The notes under the pieces: model-generated
What the model was told of the DNA's origin: nothing
Seen by the model: only the letters and a program-made list of their open reading frames with translations
Database searches by the model: none
Shown here: piece by piece, positions 23,200-32,133 of the stretch
Position numbering within the stretch: position 1 is the first letter of the stretch
Layout: every line of letters starts with the position of its first letter
Position numbers and translations under genes: made by a program
Assembly (NCBI RefSeq): GCF_000379825.1
Contig: NZ_KB903833.1
Coordinates: 435,022-499,021 of the forward strand
Source of the DNA: Longispora albida DSM 44784
Lineage (GTDB): Bacteria > Actinomycetota > Actinomycetes > Mycobacteriales > Micromonosporaceae
Direction of reading: 5' to 3'
Length of the DNA stretch: 64,000 bases

Positions 23200-25341
23200 T
23201 CAGTGCCTGTACCTGCGGGCCAGGGCTACCAGCACCGCGCCGAGCAGGACCAGCGCCCCGCCGAGCCCGGCGACCATGCCCGCCCGGTTGCCCGAGACGG
23301 GGATGATGTCGTACCGGTTGGTCAGCGTGACGACGACGTCCCGCCCGGGGCCGACCTCCGGGTTCGCGTAGTCCGCCGGGCTGGCCGTCAGGGAGTGCAC
23401 GGCTCCGGCCGCCGCTCCCGTACTCGTCTCGGTCACCGTGCACGTCGCCGGGTCGATGGCCCTGATCGGCTCGGGGAGCTGGGCCGGGCCGGGCTGGCCT
23501 GCCGGGAGGACGACCTGGCCGCCCGCGCCGCTGGTACAAGATATGTCCACAATGGCCGGACCGGATCGCGCGTCCGGCGGGCCCTCCGCGAGCTTGACGA
23601 CCTGCAACGTGCCCGCAGGCAGCAGCCGGTACGTGAAGGTGCACTCGATGTGCAGCGTCGGGAGCGGGAAGTTGACCGTGACGAAGGTGCCGGCGACCTT
23701 CAGCAGCGCGGCACCCGGCGAGCAGGAGACATCCGTCCGGTACCAGTGCCCGGTCACGCTCAGCGGCGGCGTGACGTCGATCAGGTAGGCGCTCGTCGTG
23801 ATCATCGGGTCGAGCGGGTCGCCTGTGGCCGTGACCGGGGTCTTCTCCGCCGTCGTCTCCGCCGAGACGACCCGCCGGTTGTCTTCTGGATCGGCCACGG
23901 CCTCGTTCATCGGAGTCACGTTGAACGCGGCGCGGCCGGTGCCGCCCTCCGTGACCAGGTTCAGCGTCAGGCTGCCGACGTAGTTGTAGCTGTTGTGGAC
24001 GTGGCAGTCCATGTTCGCGTTCGCCGTGAGGGTGACGGTTGCGCTGTTGCCGTTCACGGGGACCGCGACGCCGTTGCAGTGCACCGAGTCCAGCCGCCAC
24101 GGGCCGAGGCCGATCGCACCGGGGACGGTCTCGGTGAGCGTGTACGTGCCAGCTGGCAGGCCGGTGATCGGCTCGGCCGACACCGTGACGTCCGGCTTCT
24201 TCGTCGTCAGGCTCAGGTCGCGGGTGATGCCCTGGCCAGACAGGCTGAGGGCGAACGTGCCGGTGGTCTGCGTGCTCGTCTTCCGCAGCACCAGGCCCGT
24301 CACGGTCGGCGGCCGGTTGGTGTACGTGCAGGTCACGGTGTCACCCGCGACCAGCCGGATGTCGGCCTGCCCTCCGGTGACCGTGACGGCGCTGCCACCG
24401 GGGGCCGCGCAGGCCAGCGACTCCAGGGTCCAGCCGTCGAGGCCGTCCTCCGTGATCCGCCACAGCGGGTCCCCGGCCCGGGTCGCCGCCCTGGTGAACC
24501 GGGTCTCGGCCGGTTTGCCGCCCTCGACGCGGAGATTGAAGGCACCGCCGCGCGCGTACGACACGTTGCCGCCGAAGCCGAACGTCTCGGTACCCGTGCC
24601 CGCCGTCACCTGCTTGCGGACCACGATCGTGCCCTCGGGTACCCGGGTGTCGATGTAGTAGCCGAAGCAGAAGACGTGCCGATAGCCGGCCGGGAAGTCG
24701 ACGTACTCGACGTTGTCGGCGTTGTTGTTGTCGCCGGAGCAGCGGATCGTGCCGAAGGCGCCGCCGCCCGGCACGCGGCCGCCGAGCAGCGGTTCGGCCG
24801 GGGTGCCACCCTGCATCGTCAGCCAGCCGCGCGACACCCGGCCGAGCTGCGCCTGGGTCAGGGTGACGGTCACGGCTCCGGCCAGGGTCTGGCCGGTGGG
24901 CCTGCCGGTGCGGTCCAGCAGCGGGACGCTCGCGGCCGTCGGCGGCGTCGGCGCGTCCGGCCCCGTCACGGCCGTCAGCCCGTTCACCCGGTCACCGAAG
25001 CCGCCGCCCGTCGTGAACTGCCAGCCGGTCAGCGGCCGGCACGCCGGGTTGTTCGCGGCCTCGATGGCCGGGTCGATCTGCTGGCCGTAGGCGTAGACCG
25101 AGTCCTTGCCCAGGTCACGCAGGCTCTGCTGGATGTTGTTCCGCGCCCGGTTGGCCATGATGTCCGTGTACCCGGCGCAGGTCCTGGCCGCGAACGTCAC
25201 CTGGTAGACCGGCGCGGCGGCCTGGTGCACGTTCGACACGGCGTCCGCGTGCGCCACGCCGGGCACCAGGACCGCCACCAGGGCCGCCGGCCAGGCCAGC
25301 AGGCCGGACATTCCCGGCAACGAAAGCCTTTTAACCCCCAT
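23200..25341 (-). CDS. Secreted, probably cell-wall-anchored protein with prealbumin-like repeats
   Basis: 713 residues from ATG 25341. A signal peptide (KRLSLPGMSGLLAWPAALVAVLVPGVAHADA) is followed by a globular N-terminal part with QVTFAARTCAGYTD, then at least three or four related beta domains of the SpaA/DUF5979 type. Each carries a VxKxxT start (TIVVRKQVTAGTG, LVLRKTSTQTTG, LQVVKLAEG) and an end like TCTYTNRPP or NRYDIIP. The C terminus is IIPVSGNRAG, a hydrophobic helix and ARRYRH, the layout of a sortase signal with IPVSG in place of LPxTG. Role: surface adhesin or stalk-like protein (inference). No sortase gene is in the window. CATAAT lies just upstream of the start. Confidence 0.78.
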   Translation of the reverse strand: MGVKRLSLPGMSGLLAWPAALVAVLVPGVAHADAVSNVHQAAAPVYQVTFAARTCAGYTDIMANRARNNIQQSLRDLGKDSVYAYGQQIDPAIEAANNPACRPLTGWQFTTGGGFGDRVNGLTAVTGPDAPTPPTAASVPLLDRTGRPTGQTLAGAVTVTLTQAQLGRVSRGWLTMQGGTPAEPLLGGRVPGGGAFGTIRCSGDNNNADNVEYVDFPAGYRHVFCFGYYIDTRVPEGTIVVRKQVTAGTGTETFGFGGNVSYARGGAFNLRVEGGKPAETRFTRAATRAGDPLWRITEDGLDGWTLESLACAAPGGSAVTVTGGQADIRLVAGDTVTCTYTNRPPTVTGLVLRKTSTQTTGTFALSLSGQGITRDLSLTTKKPDVTVSAEPITGLPAGTYTLTETVPGAIGLGPWRLDSVHCNGVAVPVNGNSATVTLTANANMDCHVHNSYNYVGSLTLNLVTEGGTGRAAFNVTPMNEAVADPEDNRRVVSAETTAEKTPVTATGDPLDPMITTSAYLIDVTPPLSVTGHWYRTDVSCSPGAALLKVAGTFVTVNFPLPTLHIECTFTYRLLPAGTLQVVKLAEGPPDARSGPAIVDISCTSGAGGQVVLPAGQPGPAQLPEPIRAIDPATCTVTETSTGAAAGAVHSLTASPADYANPEVGPGRDVVVTLTNRYDIIPVSGNRAGMVAGLGGALVLLGAVLVALARRYRH

Positions 25342-25400
25342 AAACAGGGCATTATGCCGGTACCGGGGGCCGTCCGAACTTTGCGGCACAACCGGCTCGG

Positions 25401-25406
25401 TAGAGT
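25401..25406 (+). promoter_or_regulatory. Putative leaderless -10 box for nucS
   Basis: TAGAGT ends 6 nt before GTG 25413, with no ribosome site between; this matches a transcript starting at the start codon. Confidence 0.5.
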
Positions 25407-25412
25407 GGTTCG

Positions 25413-26072
25413 GTGCGTCTCGTGATTGCCCGCTGTTCCGTGGACTACGTCGGACGGCTCACCGCCCACCTGCCCCTGGCCACCCGGCTCCTCCTGCTCA
25501 AGGCGGACGGCTCGGTGTCCATCCACGCCGACGACCGGGCCTACAAGCCGCTGAACTGGATGTCGCCGCCCTGCAAGCTCGAAGAGGCCGACGGGCTCTG
25601 GCGCGTGATCAACAAGGCCGGCGAGGAGCTGCGGATCACGATCGAGGAGATCCTGCACGACAGCTCGCACGAGCTGGGCGTCGACCCAGGCCTCCGCAAG
25701 GACGGCGTCGAGGCCCACCTGCAGGAGCTGCTCGCCGACAACCCCGGCACGCTCGGCAAGGAGTTCACCCTGGTCCGGCGGGAGTACCCGACCGCGATCG
25801 GGCCCGTCGACCTGATGTGCCGGGACAGCACCGGCGCCCACGTGGCCGTCGAGGTCAAGCGGCGCGGCGAGATCGACGGGGTCGAGCAGCTCACCAGGTA
25901 CCTGGAGCTGCTGAACCGCGATCCGCTCCTCGCGCCGGTCAGCGGGCTGTTCGTGGCCCAGGAGATCAAGCCGCAGGCCCGGGTGCTGGCCAACGACCGG
26001 GGCATCCGGTGCGTGACCGTCGACTACGACCGGCTGCGCGGGATCGAGAAGGACGAACTGACCCTGTTCTAG
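25413..26072 (+). CDS. nucS: Endonuclease NucS (actinobacterial mismatch repair)
   Basis: A 219-residue NucS/EndoMS protein, which cuts both strands at mismatched bases in actinobacteria that lack MutS/MutL. The N-terminal DNA-binding part contains [30 protein letters not shown] and [11 protein letters not shown]. The RecB-like nuclease core has [37 protein letters not shown], giving D133, E147 and K149 as the D-E-K site. The C-terminal DELTLF resembles the sliding-clamp binding tail (inference). Length is normal. The neighbouring DUF4126 gene, only 25 bp downstream, has its own promoter-like box. Confidence 0.95.
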   Translation: MRLVIARCSVDYVGRLTAHLPLATRLLLLKADGSVSIHADDRAYKPLNWMSPPCKLEEADGLWRVINKAGEELRITIEEILHDSSHELGVDPGLRKDGVEAHLQELLADNPGTLGKEFTLVRREYPTAIGPVDLMCRDSTGAHVAVEVKRRGEIDGVEQLTRYLELLNRDPLLAPVSGLFVAQEIKPQARVLANDRGIRCVTVDYDRLRGIEKDELTLF

Positions 26073-26085
26073 CCGCCGTACCCGG

Positions 26086-26091
26086 TAGCGT
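26086..26091 (+). promoter_or_regulatory. Putative leaderless -10 box for the DUF4126 gene
   Basis: TAGCGT ends 6 nt before ATG 26098. Confidence 0.42.
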
Positions 26092-26097
26092 CGGAGC

Positions 26098-26706
26098 ATG
26101 CTCGAAGCGCTCACCGGTACCGGGCTCGCGGCCTCAGCTGGGCTCAACGCGTACATCCCGCTGCTGATCGTGGGGCTGCTCGGCCGGTACACCGACCTGA
26201 TCACGCTCCCGCAGACGTGGACATGGCTGAGCAACGGCTGGGTGCTGACGATCCTCGGGATCCTGCTGGCGATCGAGGTGGTCGCCGACAAGATCCCGGC
26301 CGTCGACAGCATCAACGACGTCGTGCAGACCGTGGTCCGGCCCACGTCCGGCGGGCTCGCGTTCGGCGCGGCCTCGTCCTCGGAGACCGTGGCGGTGGCC
26401 GACCCCGGCTCGTTCTTCTCCGGCAACCAGTGGGTGGCCGTGGTGTCCGGCATAGTGATCTCGCTGGTCGTGCACGGGATCAAGGCACTGGTCCGCCCGA
26501 TGGTGAACGTGGTGTCCCTCGGCTTCGCAGCACCCGTAGTGTCGGCAGCGGAGGACTTCACGAGCGTCGTGATGTCCTTCGTCGCGATCATCATCCCGGT
26601 GCTGGTGCTGCTGTGCCTGGCCGGGCTGGCCTTCGGGGCGTGGTGGCTGCTCAGCAGGCGCAGGCGGCGGACACCGAAGGGCGGGCGGGTTCTGAGTCCA
26701 GACTAG
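26098..26706 (+). CDS. DUF4126 membrane protein
   Basis: A 202-residue protein with about five membrane helices. The start LEALTGTGLAASAGLNAYIPLLIVGLLGRY and the internal VADKIPAVDSINDVVQTVVRPTSGGLAFGA match the DUF4126 family as I know it. A basic cytoplasmic C terminus (SRRRRRTPKGGR) follows the last helix. The function is unknown; conserved glycine and asparagine residues in helix 1 suggest a transporter- or channel-like role. It lies between nucS and a lipoprotein deacetylase whose -10 box overlaps its stop codon. Confidence 0.83.
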   Translation: MLEALTGTGLAASAGLNAYIPLLIVGLLGRYTDLITLPQTWTWLSNGWVLTILGILLAIEVVADKIPAVDSINDVVQTVVRPTSGGLAFGAASSSETVAVADPGSFFSGNQWVAVVSGIVISLVVHGIKALVRPMVNVVSLGFAAPVVSAAEDFTSVVMSFVAIIIPVLVLLCLAGLAFGAWWLLSRRRRRTPKGGRVLSPD

Positions 26707-26709
26707 ACT
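26704..26709 (+). promoter_or_regulatory. Putative leaderless -10 box overlapping a stop codon
   Basis: TAGACT begins with the TAG stop of the DUF4126 gene and ends 8 nt before GTG 26718, so the deacetylase gene may have its own promoter at this junction. Confidence 0.38.
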
Positions 26710-26717
26710 CGGCGATC

Positions 26718-27608
26718 GTGCGTCTCCGTCAGTTCGCGACACTGGTCATCACCGTTTCCACCGCCCTCGCCGGGCTCTCCGCCTGCGGGCTGAAGACCCC
26801 GCCAGCGTCCCGCCCGGCGAACAACGCGCCGTCGCCGGTCGCGGCGGGCAGCGCTGAGCCCGGGCCGGGCGCGGAGACGGCCAGCCCGGCGGCGAGTCCC
26901 GTGCCGAGCGGTACGCCGGGTGCCGCGCCGAAGGGCAGGCCCGCCCCGGTGGTGAACAACGGCAGCCGGTCCGGCAACAAGGTCGCGCTGACCTTCGACG
27001 CCGACCTGACAGAGGCCATGCAGGCCAACCTGCGCTCCGGCAAGGTCAAGTCCTACGCGAACACCCGGGTGCTCGACGTGCTGGAGGCGCAGAAGGCCCC
27101 CGCGACGTTCTTCATGACCGGCAAGTTCATGGAGCAGTACCCGGACTTCACCCGGCGGATCGCGAAGAACACCGGCTGGGAGCTGGCGAACCACTCCTAC
27201 AGCCACAAGGGCTTCACGCCCAAGTGCTACGACCTCGGCCAGATCCCGCCAGCCCAGATGGCCGGCGACGTGTCGAGGACGGCGAAGATCCTCGAAGGGT
27301 TCGGCGGCAGGCAGTCAAAGTACTTCCGGTTCCCCGGGCTGTGCCACGACCCGGCCGCGCTGAGCGCGCTCGGCACGCTCGGCATGACCGTGGTGGACGG
27401 TGACGTGGTCGGCGGCGACCCGTTCGCCAAGAACGCCGACGCGATCGTCAACGCCGTGCTCAGCCAGGCCAAGCCGGGCTCTGTCGTGATCCTGCACTGC
27501 ACGGACGTGACGGCTCCGGTCACCGACCTGGCCCTGCCGAGGATCATCGCCGGGCTGCGGGCCAAGGGCCTCGAACCGGCCCCGCTGTCCGAGGTGCTCG
27601 GAGCGTAG
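26718..27608 (+). CDS. Polysaccharide deacetylase family lipoprotein
   Basis: A 296-residue protein with a lipoprotein signal (RQFATLVITVSTALAGLSAC, lipobox cysteine 23), an Ala/Pro/Ser-rich linker to about residue 80, then a NodB deacetylase domain. NodB motifs: VALTFDADLTEAM (metal/catalytic Asp; the usual TFDDG is TFDAD here), NHSYSHKGF (His-x3-His metal pair), KYFRFPGLCHD, and the late VVILHCTD. Such enzymes remove acetyl groups from N-acetylglucosamine in peptidoglycan or other glycans outside the membrane. The start is GTG 26718; a longer frame lies over the upstream gene. Confidence 0.88.
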   Translation: MRLRQFATLVITVSTALAGLSACGLKTPPASRPANNAPSPVAAGSAEPGPGAETASPAASPVPSGTPGAAPKGRPAPVVNNGSRSGNKVALTFDADLTEAMQANLRSGKVKSYANTRVLDVLEAQKAPATFFMTGKFMEQYPDFTRRIAKNTGWELANHSYSHKGFTPKCYDLGQIPPAQMAGDVSRTAKILEGFGGRQSKYFRFPGLCHDPAALSALGTLGMTVVDGDVVGGDPFAKNADAIVNAVLSQAKPGSVVILHCTDVTAPVTDLALPRIIAGLRAKGLEPAPLSEVLGA

Positions 27609-27711
27609 TCCCGGCCAGTTCTCCTACGGAAAGGTGCCGGTCCGGCGCGGTTAGTAGCGGGGAACCGTTCATTTTGGGACAGTTGATTTCACACACCCTT
27701 GGAGGTGCCGG

Positions 27712-27972
27712 TTGGCTAGCGTTGCCGAGGTCAAGGCCGCGATCGACACCGCGCTGGAACATGTCCGCGAGGGTCAGGACGTGGTGACAGCTGCCGGGGA
27801 GAAGCTGAACGAGGCGCAGGGCGCGCTGTCCATCGCCCTCGACGGCAGCGGGCACGAGGCAGTACTGGCCTGCCACGCCGCGCTCGCCCAGGCCTCCCTC
27901 GAACTCGAGGAGTGCCTGGCTGCCACGGCCGCCGCCGTGGAGCAGGCCGAGCAGTACGTCGCGACGCTGTAG
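27712..27972 (+). CDS. Small helical-hairpin protein, first gene of the FtsK-like cassette
   Basis: An 86-residue, almost entirely alpha-helical acidic protein: two long amphipathic helices (about 4-42 and 50-85) joined by a short DGSGHE turn. The start is TTG 27712, supported by GGAGG six nt upstream. There is no signal peptide and no WxG motif, but size and hairpin layout recall WXG100/ESAT-6-class proteins. The EccC-like ATPase three genes on makes a substrate or adaptor role worth testing (inference). No family name is recognised. Confidence 0.7.
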   Translation: MASVAEVKAAIDTALEHVREGQDVVTAAGEKLNEAQGALSIALDGSGHEAVLACHAALAQASLELEECLAATAAAVEQAEQYVATL

Positions 27973-27987
27973 CCGGGCAGGCAGCGC

Positions 27988-28836
27988 ATGTCCGTCATCC
28001 AGGAACTGGGCGCCAGCCTCAACCGCGCCTCAGACGCGCTCCCGCTGGCAGAGATCAGGCTGGCCGCCGACCGGGTGGAGGCCGCGACCGGGCTGCTCGG
28101 CTACGTCCTGCACACCACGTCCCGCTCGATCGGGCTGGCCCAGCTCGCCGCGGCCACCACGCGGCTGGAGCAGGCCTACGCCACGATGGCCCGGGCGCAG
28201 GAGATCCTCGCCGAGTACCAGCTCGCGATCGGGCTGGGGGTCGCGGTGCCGGTCTCCGCGCCGGTACAGGTGAAAGAGAAGGTCCACGAGCACACGCCGC
28301 AGGAGAAACCGGAACCCCGGCCGACACCTGCCCTGGACGACTGGTGGGCGAGCCGGATCGACGTGGTGACCATGCTCGACGAGCCGGTGGAGAAGAAAGA
28401 GGACGACAAGCCGCCGAGCACGGCCGACCTGCTGCGCCTGACGGCGAACCTGGTGCGCCAGGAGCAGCCGAAGCCGCTGCGGGCCGAGCTGTCGAAGGCC
28501 GGCCCGGCCGTGGGCCTGCGGCTGACCGCGCTGTGCGCGCCGATCCTCAAGGAACTGTCCACGGAGATGCTGCAGCGCGACCCGCGTCCCGAGGACGTGC
28601 CGGAGCTGCGCAAACGGCTGGACAAGTGGACGAGCAAGGCCCTGCCGGGCCTGCCGGCCCAGCTGCCGGACATCCTGCTCGGCCGGGCCTGCCACGCCGA
28701 GCCCTCGCACGGCGCGCACGGCGTGCCCGAGCATCCGGTGGACTCGGCTGTCGGCGGCGCGGTGCTGGTGGGCGCGCTGCTCGCCGCGCTGCGCCGGCCA
28801 CCGGAGACGCTGCGGATCGCCGAGGAAGCAGCCTGA
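27988..28836 (+). CDS. DUF6244-like helical protein
   Basis: A 282-residue cytoplasmic protein. The first 90 residues are helical (VIQELGASLNRASDALPLAEIRLAADRVEAATGLLGYVLHTTSRSIGLAQLAAATTRLEQAYATMARAQEIL). I associate this with DUF6244, a family seen mainly in Micromonosporaceae beside FtsK/SpoIIIE genes (from memory). A charged Pro/Glu linker follows, then a second helical domain (about 145-265) with no recognised motif. It begins 15 bp after the small hairpin gene and ends 27 bp before the ATPase gene, so it is part of the same operon. The function is unknown. Confidence 0.7.
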   Translation: MSVIQELGASLNRASDALPLAEIRLAADRVEAATGLLGYVLHTTSRSIGLAQLAAATTRLEQAYATMARAQEILAEYQLAIGLGVAVPVSAPVQVKEKVHEHTPQEKPEPRPTPALDDWWASRIDVVTMLDEPVEKKEDDKPPSTADLLRLTANLVRQEQPKPLRAELSKAGPAVGLRLTALCAPILKELSTEMLQRDPRPEDVPELRKRLDKWTSKALPGLPAQLPDILLGRACHAEPSHGAHGVPEHPVDSAVGGAVLVGALLAALRRPPETLRIAEEAA

Positions 28837-28863
28837 CGTGAGCACGAGCGGGGACTGGGGACA

Positions 28864-31428
28864 GTGAAGAGGACAGCGGTCGCCGCCGAGGTCGGCCGGG
28901 CACTGGGGCAGGCCAGGGGTGCCACGCGGGTGGCGGCGGAGGCCGCTGCCGATCTGCTGCGCGAGGCCGAGCTGCGGCTGGCCGGGCTGGAGGCCGACGC
29001 GGCCGGGCACCGGTCGGAGCTGGAGGCCGAGCGGGAGGCGCGGCGCGGGGCGAGTACCGCGCGGGTCAGGGCCGAGATCGAGGAGTGCACGACCGCGATC
29101 ACCGGCCTGGTCGGCCCGGAGAACGCGCCGTGGCCGTCCTGGGAGGTCACCGAGCCCGAACGCGGGTCGGCCCCCGAGCTGTACCGGGTCGGCCACCTCA
29201 CCCGCGAGATCCCCGCGATGCTGCCGCTGCTCGACCGGGCGCACCTGTCGGTCTCCGTCGACCCCGACCAGGCCGTACCGCTGGTCGCGACGCTGCTGCT
29301 GCGCGCGCTCGGCAGCACCCGGCCGGGCGGCATCACGCTGAGCGTCTACGACCCCGAGCAGCTCGGCGGTACCCTGGCGGCCTTCGCTGCGCTGTCGCCG
29401 GCCGGGCTCGCCAGCTTCTACGGCCCCGGCAGCCTCACCGGCCTGCTGGACGAGGTCGTGGAGGAGATCCGCCGGATACACGAGACGGTGCTCGCCGGGG
29501 AGTACGGCTCGCTGCGGGAGCTGGCGGCCAGTACGGGACGGCGGCCGGAGCCGTGGCGGATCGTCGTGATCCTCGGCGACGGGAGCATCGGGGACGGGAT
29601 CGACGACCTGAGTGACCGGCAGCGCGCCCAGCTCGACCGGATCGCCCGGACGGGCGTGGCGTGCGGGGTGCACCTGATCACCGTCGGGGTGCCGATCTCG
29701 CCGGCGGAGAACGTGGACGGCACGGTGTCCGGGCTGCCGGTGGTGTTCGACGCGCCGCCGCCCGCCGAGCTGATCACCGGTACGTGCAAGCGGATCGCCG
29801 AGGTCGTCGCGGCTGGCCCGGCCCCGGGCGTCTTCGCCGACCTGCTGCCGGAGAAGCTGTGGACGGAGTCCTCGGCCGCCGGGCTGACCGCTCCGGTCGG
29901 CGAGGCAGCCGACGGCCGGCTCGTCGACGTCATGCTGGGCGACGCCCCGCCGCACGCGCTGGTCGGCGGGCCGTCCGGCTCCGGCAAGACCAACCTGCTG
30001 TACGCGTGGCTGGGCGCGCTGTGCAGCCGCTACTCCCCCGACGAGCTGGAGCTGTACCTGCTCGACTTCAAGGAGGGCGTGTCCTTCGCCCGCTTCGCCC
30101 GTGGCCGGCGCGACCCGAGCTGGCTGCCGCACGTGAAGCTGGTCGGCGTCAACGTCAACTCCGACCGGGAGTTCGGCCTGGCGCTGCTGCGGTTCCTCGC
30201 TGCCGAGCTGCGCAGGCGCGCCGAGGCGGCCAAGGAGCACGAGGCGACGAAGCTGGAGGAGCTGCGCGCGGAGGATCCTGGCGGGCGCTGGCCGCGAATC
30301 GTGGCCGTGATCGACGAGTTCCAGGTACTCCTGGGGGCCGGCCGTGACCCGGTGAGCACCGAGGCGGTGATCCTGCTGGAGGACCTGGCCCGGCGCGGCA
30401 GGTCGCAGGGTATCCATCTCGTGCTGGCCAGCCAGGACATCGGCGGCATCGAGGCGCTGTGGGGCCGGTCGGCGCTGGTCTCCCAGTTCACGCTGCGGAT
30501 CGCGCTGCCGAAGGCCCGCCGGATGATGGCGGACAACAACCTGGTGGCCGACGTGATCCCCCGGTACCACGCCCTGATCAACCCGGATTCCGGCGCGCTG
30601 CCGGCCAACCGGGTCGTGCAGGTGCCCGACGCGGGTGGCCGTGCCGTCTGGGAAGAACTCCAGCAGCGGCTGTGGTCGATGCGCTCCCCCGACCTGCCCG
30701 AGCCTCGCCTGTTCGACGGCGACCTGGTGCCGCCGCTGCCCCTGGAGACCCCGTCCGGCCCGGTGCCGATCGCCTCGCTCGGCGAGACCATCGACGTCGA
30801 GGGCCGGCCGGCGATCCTGCGGATGACCAGGGCGCCGGGCCGCAACCTGGCCGTCATCGGTACCCGGCTGGCTGAGGCGTGCGCGATCCTCGGCTCGGCC
30901 GCGATCACCCTGGGCCGGCAGCACGCGCCCGGCACGGCCAGGTTCACCATCGCCTGCCTGGAGCCCGACGCGCGCGACACGGCCGGGAGCCTCGCCGCCC
31001 ACCTGATGGGCATGGGTCATGTGCCGGAGTACCACACGGACCGGATCGGGCCGGTGTTCGAGGAGATCTCACTGTCCCTCGAAGGGCCGCACTACGTTTT
31101 CGTGTACGCGGCGGACGCGGCTGGCCCGGCCGTCCGGCCCGCGATGCGCCGGGTCCTCCAGTCGGGGCCGGAGTCGCGGACGCACATGCTGGGCTGGTGG
31201 CGCTCGGTACCCCGGCTCAAGGACGACCTCGGCGGGGCCGGCAGCCAGGTGGCCCGGCTCGACTCGATCGGCGCGTGGGTGGCGCTGGACGTGCACGGCT
31301 CCGACATGTCCTCGCTGTACCCGGCCGGCAACACCCTCAGCTGGTACCCGAGGGAGCACCGGGCACTCTTCTTCGACCGGGCGCACCACCGGCTGCCCGA
31401 GATCATGATCCCGTACAGGGTGGCCTGA
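28864..31428 (+). CDS. FtsK/SpoIIIE-domain ATPase, EccC-like tandem architecture
   Basis: An 854-residue soluble protein. Residues 1-80 form a charged coiled coil, and a Rossmann-like segment occupies about 100-330. The FtsK/SpoIIIE ATPase has Walker A GGPSGSGKTNLLYAWLGAL near 367 and Walker B RIVAVIDEFQVLL near 478, then GIHLVLASQDI. A second region from about 640 (RNLAVIGTRLAEACAILGSAAITL) looks like a degenerate copy of the ATPase with the lysine and threonine of the P-loop missing. Active plus degenerate FtsK units are the arrangement of type VII secretion EccC. There are no membrane helices; the partner downstream has three. GTG 28864 is assigned as start. Confidence 0.88.
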   Translation: MKRTAVAAEVGRALGQARGATRVAAEAAADLLREAELRLAGLEADAAGHRSELEAEREARRGASTARVRAEIEECTTAITGLVGPENAPWPSWEVTEPERGSAPELYRVGHLTREIPAMLPLLDRAHLSVSVDPDQAVPLVATLLLRALGSTRPGGITLSVYDPEQLGGTLAAFAALSPAGLASFYGPGSLTGLLDEVVEEIRRIHETVLAGEYGSLRELAASTGRRPEPWRIVVILGDGSIGDGIDDLSDRQRAQLDRIARTGVACGVHLITVGVPISPAENVDGTVSGLPVVFDAPPPAELITGTCKRIAEVVAAGPAPGVFADLLPEKLWTESSAAGLTAPVGEAADGRLVDVMLGDAPPHALVGGPSGSGKTNLLYAWLGALCSRYSPDELELYLLDFKEGVSFARFARGRRDPSWLPHVKLVGVNVNSDREFGLALLRFLAAELRRRAEAAKEHEATKLEELRAEDPGGRWPRIVAVIDEFQVLLGAGRDPVSTEAVILLEDLARRGRSQGIHLVLASQDIGGIEALWGRSALVSQFTLRIALPKARRMMADNNLVADVIPRYHALINPDSGALPANRVVQVPDAGGRAVWEELQQRLWSMRSPDLPEPRLFDGDLVPPLPLETPSGPVPIASLGETIDVEGRPAILRMTRAPGRNLAVIGTRLAEACAILGSAAITLGRQHAPGTARFTIACLEPDARDTAGSLAAHLMGMGHVPEYHTDRIGPVFEEISLSLEGPHYVFVYAADAAGPAVRPAMRRVLQSGPESRTHMLGWWRSVPRLKDDLGGAGSQVARLDSIGAWVALDVHGSDMSSLYPAGNTLSWYPREHRALFFDRAHHRLPEIMIPYRVA

Positions 31429-32090
31429 TGAGCGCTGTCGTGGAGTACCAGGCCCTGGTCGCCCGGGTGGCCGCCGCCGTGGAGGCCGGCACCGCTGAGG
31501 CGCGGGGAGCCGACGCGGCCTTCGTCGCCGGGGTACAGGGCATCGAGGCCAGGCTGGAGTCGGCCCGGGCGGCCGTCGCCGGAGCCCGGGAGGCGAAGGT
31601 CCGCGCCGACGAGGAGGTGGCCCGGGCCGACAGCACGGCGGAGCGGGTCTGGCGGGACGCGCGGTCCTATGTGGGCAGGCGGGCGGCGAAGAAGCTGCCG
31701 GACATCCCGGAGATCCAGCTGGCCCCGGCTGGCACGGATCCCGAGGCGCTGCTGTCGGCGGCGAAGGACACGATGGCCAAGGCGCGCCGTGGCGAGTGGT
31801 CACCGGAGCCGGTCAGGTACGCCGGGATTCTAGCCGTCCTCATTGGAGCAGTCGCCGCTGCGTCAATTTTCGGACTCGCCCGCTTCCTCCTCGGCCTGGG
31901 ATCCGGTAAGGAACTGTGGGCACACGCCCTGGCCCAGCTGGCGGTGTTCGCCTCGCCGTTCGCGGGAATTCCGCTGGTGGTGGCCGGAATGGCACGGTTC
32001 TGGGGCCAGCGCACCGGTGTCGGGACCGTGGCGCTCACTGTTCTCGGGGGTTTGGTGGTGAGCTGTGCGCTGACGTTCCTCATCCGCTGA
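31428..32090 (+). CDS. Coiled-coil membrane protein of the FtsK-like cassette
   Basis: A 220-residue protein starting as ATGA-type overlap with the ATPase stop. Residues 1-75 are an Ala/Glu/Arg-rich coiled coil (VEYQALVARVAAAVEAGTAEARGADAAFVAGVQGIEARLESARAAVAGAREAKVRADEEVARAD), followed by a linker, then three hydrophobic helices (about 130-150, 160-185, 195-219). It could anchor the soluble ATPase to the membrane through coiled-coil contact (inference). No family is recognised. A/T-ending codons are more frequent near 31,830-31,880 than elsewhere in the cassette. Confidence 0.72.
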   Translation: MSAVVEYQALVARVAAAVEAGTAEARGADAAFVAGVQGIEARLESARAAVAGAREAKVRADEEVARADSTAERVWRDARSYVGRRAAKKLPDIPEIQLAPAGTDPEALLSAAKDTMAKARRGEWSPEPVRYAGILAVLIGAVAAASIFGLARFLLGLGSGKELWAHALAQLAVFASPFAGIPLVVAGMARFWGQRTGVGTVALTVLGGLVVSCALTFLIR

Positions 32091-32133
32091 AGCGGGGTAG
32101 CAAGTTTTCGCTCGGCCAGACAAGCTGGAGTAC

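Noticed and set aside
23197-25425. A 742-codon plus-strand open frame opposite the surface protein gene
   Set aside because: The minus strand has a signal peptide, repeated beta domains and a sorting signal; the plus-strand product has none.
28030-31035. A 1001-codon minus-strand open frame opposite the FtsK-like gene
   Set aside because: It is the antisense shadow of a GC-rich gene: low-complexity Arg/Gly/Gln/His composition and no domain, while the plus strand encodes a clear ATPase.
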